Shown here: positions 12,066 to 20,890 of the stretch, piece by piece
Layout: each line of letters begins with the position of its first letter
How positions within the stretch are numbered: position 1 is the stretch's first letter
Assembly: GCF_000015865.1 (NCBI RefSeq)
Contig: NC_009012.1
Coordinates: 1,488,001-1,552,000 of the forward strand
Source of the DNA: Acetivibrio thermocellus ATCC 27405
GTDB taxonomy: Bacteria; Bacillota; Clostridia; Acetivibrionales; Acetivibrionaceae
Direction of reading: 5' to 3'
DNA length: 64,000 nucleotides
Made by a program: the position numbers and the translations under genes
Notes under the pieces: generated by a model
What the model was told of the DNA's origin: nothing
The model's input: the letters and a program-made list of their open reading frames with translations, nothing else
Database searches by the model: none

Positions 12066-14543
12066 TTATTTCACAACAATATTCACCAGCTTGCCCGGAA
12101 CGGAAATAACCTTTACAACATTTTTCCCGGCCGTTTCAGCTTTAATCTTTTCACTATTCAAAGCCCGCTCCTCAACCTGCTCTTTTGTAAGATCCGACGG
12201 TACAACAATCTTGTCTCTCACCTTTCCGTTTATCTGAACCACTATTTCAATTTCATCCTTCACAAGAGCAGCCGGGTCAAATGAAGGCCACTTCTGTTCG
12301 TGCACGCTGCCTTCCTTTCCTATGGCGGACCAAAGCTCTTCTGTTGCATGAGGAATAAAGGGAGCCAGCATTATTATCAACTTTTCAATTACTTCCCTGA
12401 CAAGAGCCTTGTTCTTGCTGTCATCAGCCACTTTATCCTTGTAATAATACAAGGAATTAACCAGCTCCATAACCGCACTGATTGCAGTGTTGAAGTTGAA
12501 CCTCTGGCTGATATCATCCGTAACGCGCTTCAATGTGTTGTTCAGCATGTACCACAGCTCTTTATCAGCCTTGGTAAATGTGGAAGTGTCAATATTTCCG
12601 CCTTCCTTTACCGCATCGGCAAACTCATTGACTATTCTCCATACTCTGTTGATAAACCTATAGCAGCCTTCAACTCCCTGGTCACTCCATTCAAGGTCTT
12701 TTTCCGGTGGAGATGCAAACAGTATGAACAACCTTGCCGTATCGGCACCGTATTTTTCAATTATCTCTTCAGGACTTACAACATTCCCCAGGGATTTTGA
12801 CATTTTGGCTCCGTCTTTCAGCACCATTCCCTGAGTAAGGAGGTTTGTAAACGGTTCGTCATAATCCACATATCCCAAATCATAGAGAACCTTCATAAGG
12901 AATCTGGAATACAACAGGTGCAGAATTGCATGTTCAACACCGCCTATATACTGGTCAACCGGCAACCAGTATCTTATCCTTTCCTTGTCAAAAGGAGCCT
13001 TGTCGTTACATGGGTCACAATATCTAAGATAATACCATGAAGAACATACAAAGGTATCCATGGTATCCAATTCTCTTCTTCCCATCTTACCGCATTTAGG
13101 ACAAGGGGCTGATATGAATGTCTCACTTGTCGAAAGCGGCGACTCTCCCACACCGGAAAATTTGATGTCCGTCGGCAAAATAACCGGCAAATCCTCTTCC
13201 GGAACAGGCACAGCTCCACAATCATCACAGTAGATTATCGGTATGGGCGCACCCCAGTATCTCTGTCTGGAAATCAGCCAGTCTCTGAGCCTGTAATTTA
13301 TCTTTCTTTTTCCATAGCCTTTTTGCTCGATATAATCAATTATCTTTCCTATAGCCTCATCGCTTCTTACACCGTCAAATTCTGCGGAATTGACAAGATA
13401 ACCCACCTCAACGAAGGCTTCCGTCATCCTGGACGCATCAAGCTCCTGGCCTTCCGGCTGAATTACAACTTTAATCGGCAAATTATACTTCTTTGCAAAC
13501 TCAAAGTCTCTCTGGTCATGAGCAGGAACAGCCATGACAACACCGGTTCCATACTCTGCAAGAACATAATTGGCAAGGTACAACGGAACTCTGTCTCCGT
13601 TTAACGGATTAATGACATACCTTCCTGTGAAAACTCCTTCTTTCTCAACATCGGTTGCAGTTCTGTCTATTTCATTCAAAAACATCATCTTGTTTATAAA
13701 CTCGTTACATACCTGTTCCTGTTCCGTTCCCTTAATCAATTCTTTCACCACAGGATGCTCGGGAGCAATCACCACGTAGGTCACGCCATATATGGTATCA
13801 GGTCTTGTGGTATATACCCTGACGGCTTTGTCCATTCCGTCCACTTTAAAATCCACTTCGACACCTTCGCTCCGTCCAATCCAGTTTTGCTGCATAACTT
13901 TAACCTTGTCAGGCCATCCTTTGAGCTTTTCAATATCATCCAGAAGCCTTTGAGCATAGTCGGTTATCTTAAAGAACCACTGTTCCAAATCTTTTTTTCC
14001 GACTACCGACTTGCAGCGCTCACAAACTCCGTTTACAACCTGCTCGTTGGCAAGAACCGTCGCACAGGATGGGCACCAGTTTACATAGGCCTTTTTCTTG
14101 TACGCAAGACCGTTTTTATAAAGTTGAAGGAACATCCATTGAGTCCACTTGTAGTAATCGGGATGACAGGTGGCAACCTCTCTGTCCCAATCATAACTGA
14201 TGCCAAGTTGTTTTAACTGCCTTCTCATGTTGTCGATATTGGACCATGTCCAGTCATTGGGATGAACCCCTCTTTTTATGGCAGCATTTTCGGCAGGCAA
14301 ACCGAAAGCATCCCATCCCATCGGGTGAAGAACATTAAAACCATTCATTCTTTTAAATCTTGCCACAACATCTCCTATGGAATAATTCCTCACATGTCCC
14401 ATGTGAAGATTTCCGGAAGGATAAGGAAACATTTCAAGCACATAATATTTCTTTTTGCTTTCGTCTTCCCGGACGGCAAAAGCTTTTTCCTCCAGCCATT
14501 TCTTTTGCCACTTCTTTTCAATATCCACAAAATTGTAATACAT
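12066..14543 (-). CDS. leuS: Leucyl-tRNA synthetase
   Basis: Charges tRNA-Leu with leucine (ATP-dependent, cytoplasmic). It is 825 residues, normal for bacterial class I LeuRS. The HIGH signature appears as HMGH at residues 47-50 and KMSKS at ~580-584. Zinc-type cysteine pairs are present (CPSC..CERC near 157-177; CDDC and CPKC in the C-terminal half), as are the CP1 editing domain and the C-terminal anticodon-binding domain ending in VNIVVK. The ATG is preceded by GGAGGT. It stands alone between two terminators. No T-box leader is visible in the 116 bases upstream, although many Firmicute leuS genes carry one. Confidence 0.97.
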
Positions 14544-14631
14544 AAGACAACCTCCAGATCCAACTTGAAAATCGATTTAATTATATCAAAACTCCAATAA
14601 ACGTATCCTTAATGGAGTCCAATTACATCTT

Positions 14632-14671
14632 TTATAAAAAACACAGAGGGATCCTGCCCCTATTGTCTGTG
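14632..14671 (-). terminator. Terminator overlapping the rsfS stop
   Basis: Minus strand: CACAGA..AGGG / CCCT..CTGTG hairpin followed by TTTTTTATAAAAG. The upstream arm contains the rsfS stop codon, so translation end and transcription end are closely coupled. Confidence 0.75.
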
Positions 14672-15004
14672 CTTCATTACGCCGTCAGCCCACAACCTTT
14701 CAAGATTGTAAAATTGCCTGTCCTCTTCATGAAAAATGTGAACTACAACTTCTCCGTAATCCAATAATATCCACCTTGCGCTGTTATAGCCTTCCTTATG
14801 CAGAAGTTCTATACCGGCCTCCAACATTTTTTCTTCCACTTCATCTGCAAGAGTTTTTATATGTGTGGTAGATGTACCGCTGCATATTACAAAATAATCC
14901 GCAAGAATTGATATTTCTCTTATATCAATGATATTTAAATCCTTCGCTTTTTTCTCTTCGAGTATGCTTACAATCTTTTCGACCAGTTCCCTGGATTCCA
15001 ACAA
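14660..15004 (-). CDS. rsfS: Ribosomal silencing factor RsfS (Iojap family)
   Basis: 114 residues. It has the RsfS/Iojap core: ADYFVICSGTSTTHIKTLADEVEE followed by GYNSARWILLDYGEVVVHIF and FYNLERLWAD. Family members bind ribosomal protein uL14 and block subunit joining when nutrients are scarce. The start is TTG at 15004 or the adjacent TTG at 15001; GGAGG at 15010-15006 gives better spacing for the second. It lies in the widespread nadD-yqeK-rsfS neighbourhood, but here a hairpin terminator and its own promoter separate it from the preceding gene. Confidence 0.93.
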   Translation of the reverse strand: MLESRELVEKIVSILEEKKAKDLNIIDIREISILADYFVICSGTSTTHIKTLADEVEEKMLEAGIELLHKEGYNSARWILLDYGEVVVHIFHEEDRQFYNLERLWADGVMKHRQ

Positions 15005-15115
15005 GCCTCCATCCTTTCATCCTGAATTTTAATAATAATTTTTAATAAACATATTTTTATATAGTATATATTATTTACTTAATATATCCAATTAAATCAA
15101 CATTACATGTCTTAA

Positions 15116-15145
15116 ATTATAACACCAAAACAATGGTTTTGTGAA
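15116..15145 (-). promoter_or_regulatory. Promoter for rsfS
   Basis: Minus strand TTCACA (15145-15140), 18-base spacer, TATAAT (15121-15116). The spacer contains an inverted repeat, CAAAAC-CATT-GTTTTG, that could be an operator. The transcript would have a leader of roughly 105 bases with no recognised element. Confidence 0.5.
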
Positions 15146-15167
15146 TAAAAACTTGATAAAAATCAAG
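15142..15167 (-). terminator. Terminator at the end of the LytR_C gene
   Basis: Minus strand CTTGAT-TTTT-ATCAAG followed by TTTTTATTC. The stem includes the TGA stop of the LytR_C gene and the U-tract abuts the rsfS -35 box. Confidence 0.6.
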
Positions 15168-15759
15168 GATTAAAGTCATCTCCAAGTATTATTATAAAAT
15201 CAAATCGTGAACTTGGGTCAATTTCCTTTCTGATTCTTTTTATATTTAACAGGTTTCCCAATTCCTCTCCCGATACGTTTTCTTTCTTCTCAATAATTGC
15301 AGAGCTGACATGTTTTAAAGAGCTTCCGTTGCCCAAACTTACTACAAAACCATAGTTTTCAAGGGTCGTCCTGATTTCTTCTCCAAGATTTTTTTGTCCG
15401 GTATAGTTTATTACATGTATGCTTGCACCTTTTTGCTGAATAACAACCGGCGTCTCTTGAATATTCTCAGTCTCCTGAGGACTCTCCGTGCTTAACTTCT
15501 CCGCAGAAGCAGAAGTAACCGGCTCCACACCTGGAGTGCTTTCTGCAGTGTTTACTGCAGGTGAAGGACTTGTGGCCGCAGGAGTAGTCTCCGTTTTCAT
15601 AATTCTTGCCATTAATGCATCGAAATTGTTGTCAACTTCCACCGAAGAGTTTTTAAAAAAGTAGAAATAACAACCTGCTGCCAAAAGTAAAAACAGTACA
15701 ACACTAAAAAAACCGGAGCCTCTGTTTTTCTTTTTCCTCCTCACCTTTTTCTTTGCCAT
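15163..15759 (-). CDS. Membrane-anchored LytR_C domain protein
   Basis: 198 residues. A very basic N-terminus (KKKVRRKKKNRG) precedes one transmembrane segment (~16-34, FFSVVLFLLLAAGCYFYFF). A Thr/Ser/Pro/Glu-rich linker (~50-108) and a C-terminal LytR_C-type domain (~109-195, beginning ASIHVINYTGQKNLGEEIRTTL and ending FDFIIILGDDF) follow. In many Firmicutes this position is held by a full LytR-CpsA-Psr wall ligase; here the catalytic LCP domain is absent and only the C-terminal domain is present on a membrane stalk. A cell-envelope role is inferred. It is co-directional with yqeK, 28 bases downstream of that gene's stop. Confidence 0.8.
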   Translation of the reverse strand: MAKKKVRRKKKNRGSGFFSVVLFLLLAAGCYFYFFKNSSVEVDNNFDALMARIMKTETTPAATSPSPAVNTAESTPGVEPVTSASAEKLSTESPQETENIQETPVVIQQKGASIHVINYTGQKNLGEEIRTTLENYGFVVSLGNGSSLKHVSSAIIEKKENVSGEELGNLLNIKRIRKEIDPSSRFDFIIILGDDFNP

Positions 15760-15787
15760 GAATAATCAATCTCCCATGTGCAGAAAT

Positions 15788-16357
15788 CTATGACCTGCTC
15801 TCCTTGATTATAAAATTCCGGGCCAGAATAGTGTCCGGATGAATAAATGCTCCTTTGTTCATTACATATCTTATTGTGTTGTCCAAAGAAAGCAGTATGG
15901 ACCTGTTCAAATCACGATAAGCCAGCTCCCTTACTTCCTCAACCCCCGGAAACTTTCTTCCCGGTTCTATGTAATCTGCAATAAAAATTATTTTGTCCAG
16001 CAAAGTCATATTCTCTCTGCCGGTGGTATGGCATTCAATGGCTTTAAGTACATCTTCATCTTCAATGCCATACTCTTCGGCGGCAATAACCGCACCCACA
16101 GGGCCGTGCAAAAGCTCCGGCTGAGCCAACGTAATATAATCCACATTTATATGATACTTTTTACACAGTTCAAATACGGCCTGTCCCTTTATTTCCCTTG
16201 CACAATCGTGCAAAATCCCTGCCAAGGCCGCCTTTTCCACATTCCCGCCATATTTTTCCGCAAGGTTTATTGCCGTGTCCATAACTCCAAGTGAATGCTC
16301 AAATCTTTTAGGAGAAAGAACACTTTCAAGTTTTCGTTTTATCTCATCTATCGTCAT
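15788..16357 (-). CDS. yqeK: HD-domain bis(5'-nucleosyl)-tetraphosphatase YqeK
   Basis: 189 residues. HD-superfamily metal ligands are visible: H21 in RFEHSLGV, H50-D51 in GILHDCARE, the later H in LLHGPVGA, ECHTTGR, and D in IIFIADYIEPGR. YqeK enzymes hydrolyse the alarmone Ap4A symmetrically to ADP. The ATG is preceded by GAGGT at a normal distance. It follows nadD by about 145 bases in the conserved nadD-yqeK order. Confidence 0.93.
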   Translation of the reverse strand: MTIDEIKRKLESVLSPKRFEHSLGVMDTAINLAEKYGGNVEKAALAGILHDCAREIKGQAVFELCKKYHINVDYITLAQPELLHGPVGAVIAAEEYGIEDEDVLKAIECHTTGRENMTLLDKIIFIADYIEPGRKFPGVEEVRELAYRDLNRSILLSLDNTIRYVMNKGAFIHPDTILARNFIIKESRS

Positions 16358-16501
16358 GGCTAATTACCTCTGTATTAGAATTACTTCAAAATTATTAAAG
16401 TAAAAGTATTAAAAAATTAAAACATCTTTTAAATTAATTTTAAAACTATCTTTTAAAACCAATTACAGATTTTAATCATTTCAATTACAGCCCATTCTAA
16501 A

Positions 16502-17122
16502 TCATTTAAGATACAATCCTTCTTTTTTTATATAGTTCTCCACCGTTTCCGGAACAAGGTATTTTATGGATTTTCCTTCTTTTACCCTGTTTCTAATCAT
16601 GGTTGAAGATATTTCAATCAAAGGTATTTCAGCCTCCAGTATACTCGCCGAAAATCTGTCCTCAAGATACTTTATCCGTTCCCTGAAGCCTTCTTTGCCG
16701 GTCCCAGGCCTTAAAGCCGCGATAAACTTGCAGATTCCAAACACTTTCTCGTAATCTTTCCATGTAAGAAGGTCATACAAAACATCCGCACCAATTATGT
16801 AATACAAATCGGCAATTCCTCTGTATTGCTCATTCAAAATGCCCAGGGTGTCTATCGTATAAGTATACCCTTCCCTGTCCACCTCAATCCTTGACTTCTC
16901 AAAATAAGGGTTACCCTTTAAAGCTTCACAGACCATATTGTACCGATGTTCGGCATCGGTTACTGTCTGATTTTTTTTATGGGGAGGGTTGCCCGAAGGT
17001 ATAAAAAGCACCCTGTCGAGTTCAAAAGCCCCCCTTATTATCTCCGCCATTATCAAATGGCCGTTATGAATAGGATCAAATGTTCCTCCCAGTATGCCTA
17101 TTCTCTTAACATTTACTTCCAT
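16502..17122 (-). CDS. nadD: Nicotinate-nucleotide adenylyltransferase
   Basis: 206 residues. Transfers AMP from ATP to nicotinate mononucleotide in NAD synthesis. The nucleotidyltransferase signature [11 protein letters not shown] is at residues 12-22 and [10 protein letters not shown] near the C-terminus. In many Firmicutes nadD follows obg and an RNA-binding yhbY gene; here the upstream neighbour is an IS30 element, so the original context may have been interrupted. A SigA-like promoter lies between the IS and the start. Confidence 0.96.
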
Positions 17123-17183
17123 AACCCATTTCCTTCACTCACAAAAATCGGCTTGTGCGATTAAGAATCTTTTTCAAAAAATT

Positions 17184-17211
17184 ATTATAGCACACAATTG
17201 CCATGTTTAAA
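17184..17211 (-). promoter_or_regulatory. Candidate promoter for nadD-yqeK-LytR_C
   Basis: Minus strand TTTAAA (17211-17206), 16-base spacer, perfect TATAAT (17189-17184), about 62 bases before the nadD start. It lies between the insertion-sequence end and nadD, so it could drive the cluster independently of the element. Confidence 0.5.
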
Positions 17212-17221
17212 ATAAATAAAT

Positions 17222-18477
17222 CCATATAAATCCATACATATAAATTGCAATATTAAATGCCGTGCAAAATTTGGTAAATCCATTGCTTACTGGAATAAAT
17301 TCTATACATCATACCGCCATTTCTATGGCTGACCTATAACCAAACATTCTTCTTGGATATTCATTAATCCATCTCTCTATACTTTTTATTTTTGCTTTAC
17401 TTACTTTTGATATATCTGTTCCTTTTGGTATAAATCTTCTTATCAGTTTATTAATATTTTCGTTCGTTCCTCTTTCCCAAGAACTATAAGGATGAGCATA
17501 ATACACTTTCGTCCTGTCCTTGCCTGGCTCTGTTTTTGATTTCTCTATCCCTCTATAGTCCAAAAACTCTGTCCCGTTATCTACTGTTATCGTTTTAAAC
17601 TTCTCCCTAAATTTCCTTCTATACTTCCTTTCTAATTCATCTATTGCTTTGATTACTGATTCCTGCGTTTTGTCTGGTAGTTTAAGAATTATTTCTTCTC
17701 TTGTCTTTCGTTCACTTAATACCAGTAATACTGCTGCGCTATTTTTTCTGCCTACTACACAGTCCATCTCCCAGTGTCCATATTCCTTCCTATCGTTAAC
17801 TTCTTTCGGCCTTTCCTCTATGCTGCTTCCCTTAAGATTTTTCAGTGCTATCTTCTTTACCCTTTGATATATGCGTTTTTTACCATCCTTTTTCACTGGC
17901 AAATATTTATTCGTTAGTCTTAAAAATACATCCCCTCTATCAATGTAGTTATATAGTGTTTTCGTGCAGATACTCGTTTTAAACTTCAGTCCCTTTGCTT
18001 TTATTTGTCCAATAACAGCATCAGGAGAATATTTTTCATTTATTATCTTTGATTCTATATACCTCACTAATTCATGGTCATTTCCTATCTTTAACCGTGG
18101 ACCTTTATTCTTCCCGTTCTCTACATATCTCCTTTGGGCTACATCTGCACAATACTCTTTTCTGTATGTTAAATCACTATTTTGTAAATATATTGTCCCA
18201 CGGGTTATTTCTCTTTCTATTGTCCTTCTGTGCCTGCCCAACCTCTTTGCTATTTCCGTTACTGTATACTTTTCTTTTAGGTACAACTCTATGGCGTATC
18301 TTTCTCTTTCATTTAGGTGTTTGTTTTTTCTTGTTTCTGTGTTATTATTCATATATAACTCATGGTACTCCTTTGCTAATGTTTTTCTTTGGTTATTAAA
18401 CATTTTACAATGGATTACCATGAGTTTTCTATATATTACGGCATTTTATTTTACAACTTCCCATATAAATCCATACA
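17222..18477 (-). mobile_element. IS30-family insertion sequence with 17-bp flanking direct repeat
   Basis: A single transposase ORF is bounded by imperfect inverted ends: 17245-17263 (containing AAATGCCGT) and the complement of 18438-18456, with a second shared inner block resembling GGTAATCCATTG. Outside them an exact 17-base direct repeat, CCATATAAATCCATACA, occurs at 17222-17238 and 18461-18477. I read it as a target-site duplication. If so the mobile unit is about 17239-18460 (~1.22 kb). The transposase frame is intact, so the copy may be active or recent. Confidence 0.8.
17309..18421 (-). CDS. IS30-family transposase
   Basis: Up to 370 residues. N-terminal helix-turn-helix region: LNERERYAIELYL and TVTEIAKRLGRHRRTIEREI. 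C-terminal DDE integrase core: first Asp in YGHWEMDCVVG, second in TITVDNGTEF, Glu in SSWERGTNENINKLIRR. This spacing and the NENxNxxxRRF block are typical of IS30. All three catalytic residues are present and there is no internal stop. The start is uncertain: ATG at 18421 or the next ATG six codons later; neither has a strong Shine-Dalgarno site. Confidence 0.95.
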   Translation of the reverse strand: MVIHCKMFNNQRKTLAKEYHELYMNNNTETRKNKHLNERERYAIELYLKEKYTVTEIAKRLGRHRRTIEREITRGTIYLQNSDLTYRKEYCADVAQRRYVENGKNKGPRLKIGNDHELVRYIESKIINEKYSPDAVIGQIKAKGLKFKTSICTKTLYNYIDRGDVFLRLTNKYLPVKKDGKKRIYQRVKKIALKNLKGSSIEERPKEVNDRKEYGHWEMDCVVGRKNSAAVLLVLSERKTREEIILKLPDKTQESVIKAIDELERKYRRKFREKFKTITVDNGTEFLDYRGIEKSKTEPGKDRTKVYYAHPYSSWERGTNENINKLIRRFIPKGTDISKVSKAKIKSIERWINEYPRRMFGYRSAIEMAV

Positions 18478-18509
18478 GATTGGAAACCTTGACTTAAAAC
18501 TTATATCAT

Positions 18510-18971
18510 CTATTTGTTATCCTTTTTCATAAAAACCATAAATACTCCGTCAACATCTTTTACGCTTGTTTCAACATATCCCAATTTTTTATATAAAGCT
18601 ACAGTATTTTTACTGTTTAATCCGGTAAAAATTTCGTATCGTGTACAGTTTTTAAACACACTTTCAATTTCCTTCATTAAAGCTTTTCCAATCCCCCTGT
18701 TTTGAAACTCAGGATGTACAATCAGCCTTCCTATATGACAAACATTGTCATTATCCAAATGAGCACGCACAGAACCTATAATTTTCCCTTCCAATGTATA
18801 CTTTAAAAACAGTCTTTTTTCATATTCCTCAGTAATGCTTTCCAAGGTCTGGGTCATAGGAAGAATATTGAAATTGTTTTCTTCCATTGCCACCTTTTCA
18901 AAGGCTTTCTTTTGTAAATTCAATATATCCGGCAAATCTTCTTTTAATGCTTTTTCAATAATGCCTTCCAT
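18510..18971 (-). CDS. GNAT-family N-acetyltransferase
   Basis: About 153 residues from an ATG at 18971 placed eight bases after GGAGG; an upstream TTG at 18986 lacks a site. GNAT fold features are present: VCHIGRLIVHPEFQ strand, acetyl-CoA pyrophosphate loop QNRGIGKAL, and a C-terminal ALYKKLGYVE motif. It would transfer an acetyl group from acetyl-CoA to an unknown amine. It lies next to the IS30 element with no obvious partner. The substrate cannot be predicted. Confidence 0.85.
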   Translation of the reverse strand: MEGIIEKALKEDLPDILNLQKKAFEKVAMEENNFNILPMTQTLESITEEYEKRLFLKYTLEGKIIGSVRAHLDNDNVCHIGRLIVHPEFQNRGIGKALMKEIESVFKNCTRYEIFTGLNSKNTVALYKKLGYVETSVKDVDGVFMVFMKKDNK

Positions 18972-19661
18972 TTTACCATCCTCCAAAGTTTACTATGTAA
19001 TTTTATTAATTATACCATCAGTAGCAATTTGTGTCCAGTTTTTAACAGCAATATACCATAGTCCTTCTCTATTCAGTTTTGCACTCACTCAAAATGCTAT
19101 ATGAAAACTTTTAAGATACTTTAAATCTCCAATAATATCCAACAGTTTATACCCAATTCCCTTTTCTGTCCTGGTGCAAAAAGAACTGAAAAAGATTTTT
19201 CTATAATTTGATTGTCCATACAAATAACTGCGTAAGTATTTACATAAAAAACGTTTCATAAAACTCATGATAATTACCTGAAATTATCTGATAATTTATA
19301 ATTATAAATGTAAATAGTAAATAAAAAACAAGTCATTCTCAAAGAAGGAATTTTCAAAAAAATGTAGAACATCTCTATAATTAGAATCGAGTTGATATAT
19401 ATTTTTGAGTTTTATCAACAATAAATGAAGAATTCAAATATTAAATAATGAAATTTTTCATTATTTTAAAGAAACATCTGAAAATCTTTCGAAAAGCAAT
19501 GACTGTTTCATAGAGAATGATTGCTTCCATATACGTTTATTCCACATAAAATTATTAATTTCCAGTCGGAATTCAGTCAATATGAAAAAGTCATATTTCG
19601 GTACTCAAAAAATATATATTTGCTGTTTTAATAAAAAAAATAACTTTATAGTATTTTATAA
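18972..19661. other. AT-rich 690-base region without genes
   Basis: No credible ORF on either strand. It contains a perfect 16-base palindrome ATTTATAATTATAAAT at 19294-19309 and a GTTGATA/TATCAAC inverted pair around 19392-19421. It lies between the divergent GNAT and glycosyltransferase genes, so it must hold both promoters, but I could not identify convincing -35/-10 pairs. It may include eroded mobile DNA. Confidence 0.5.
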
Positions 19662-20834
19662 ATGAAAAGAAAGTATGGTGAGCAAAAATTGAATAAAGAG
19701 TTAGTTTCAGTAAGCATATGCGTTTACAATGGCGAAAAATATATAGAATCTTCTATAAAAAGCGCCCTTGCGCAAACATATCAAAACATAGAAATAATAG
19801 TAATTGATGATGGTTCGACGGACAGGACGGGCGAGATTGTAAAAAACTATTGTCCCGATGTTAAATATATCTATCAAGAGAATAAAGGTGTGTCAGAAGC
19901 CAGGAATACAGGACTTAGGCACTGCAGCGGAAATTATATTGCATGGTTGGATGCCGATGACTTATATTTACCGGATAAAATAAAAGAACAGGTTGATTTT
20001 TTACAACAGAATAAAGATATAGACTGTGTATACAATGACGCTTTTTTAATCGATGCTCACGACAACTTGGTTAAAGTGCTTAGAAGCGATTATGGCAATT
20101 TGGCTCCAAATGATTTTTTGGCACAGCTTCTTTTCAGACAAACCATTCCCTGTCCGCCAAGTACCTTGTATAGAAGAAAGTGTTTTGAAAACCTGCGTTT
20201 TATTCCCGGCATGAGGTATGCGGAAGATTATTGGAGCAGCATCCAACTGGCCCAAAGATTCAAATGTGGATATTTGCCTAAAATCCTCTACAAATACAGA
20301 AGGCATGACTCCAACCTGACCAATAACAAAGAAAAACAAGAAGAAATGGAAATCAAAGTAGTTAAAAGTCTTGGAATTGATAAAATAAAAGATATCGTAG
20401 AAAAGTCTTCTTATCCTGAGCATGAAAAGCTTTTATTGCTTGGTAAAATTTTTATCAAAATCAGTGAATACGAGGAAGCATGTAAAGCCTTGGAAAAAAT
20501 CCAAGTCCCGGACTATATTCAGGACAGAAAAACGAAATTTTTAAAATACTTTTACCTGGGAAATGTAAACTATTTGACAAAAGAATATAACAAAGCAAAA
20601 TTTTGCTACGAAAAATCGCTCCGAACAGACCCCGGCAAAGCAGAAGCATATAACAATTTGGGTGCGGCATTATATCACTTGTCAGAAACTGAGGAAGCAC
20701 TTGAAAATTTTAATAAAGCACTCGCTTTGAAAAAAGAATATCTCGACCCTCAGAACAACTTAAAAAATATAAAAACAGGCGGGGATTTAAAAATTACAAT
20801 CCGGGAGTTGAGAGAAAATTTGATGGTTTATTAG
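19662..20834 (+). CDS. GT2 glycosyltransferase with C-terminal TPR repeats
   Basis: 390 residues if started at the ATG 19662. GT-A fold: VSVSICVYNGEKYI near the N-terminus, the nucleotide-binding IIVIDDGSTDRT, then ARNTGLRHCSGNYIAWLDADD with the metal-binding DxD. A C-terminal region (~285-370) has tetratricopeptide-like helices (AYNNLGAALYHL, EEALENFNKAL). It would transfer a sugar from a nucleotide sugar, perhaps to a glycan or protein; the acceptor is unknown. The ATG has no ribosome site. TTG at 19689 sits six bases after GGTGAG and gives an N-terminus more usual for this family, so it may be the real start. It converges on purD and shares its terminator. Confidence 0.85.
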   Translation: MKRKYGEQKLNKELVSVSICVYNGEKYIESSIKSALAQTYQNIEIIVIDDGSTDRTGEIVKNYCPDVKYIYQENKGVSEARNTGLRHCSGNYIAWLDADDLYLPDKIKEQVDFLQQNKDIDCVYNDAFLIDAHDNLVKVLRSDYGNLAPNDFLAQLLFRQTIPCPPSTLYRRKCFENLRFIPGMRYAEDYWSSIQLAQRFKCGYLPKILYKYRRHDSNLTNNKEKQEEMEIKVVKSLGIDKIKDIVEKSSYPEHEKLLLLGKIFIKISEYEEACKALEKIQVPDYIQDRKTKFLKYFYLGNVNYLTKEYNKAKFCYEKSLRTDPGKAEAYNNLGAALYHLSETEEALENFNKALALKKEYLDPQNNLKNIKTGGDLKITIRELRENLMVY

Positions 20835-20854
20835 CAAGAAAGTATTTAAAGGAT

Positions 20855-20890
20855 AAAAAGTAAGAGAGCATTATGCTCTCCTACTTTTTT
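20855..20890. terminator. Bidirectional terminator between glycosyltransferase and purD
   Basis: AAAAAGTA-GAGAGCA / TGCTCTC-TACTTTTTT inverted repeat with T-runs on both strands. The purD stop codon lies inside it. Confidence 0.85.

Noticed and set aside
14544-14659. T-box leader for leuS
   Set aside because: No GGTGG-type antiterminator motif and too little space after the rsfS terminator.
19005-19110. Possible IS remnant (GTGTCCAGTTTTTAACAGC region)
   Set aside because: No inverted repeats or transposase fragments could be recognised.
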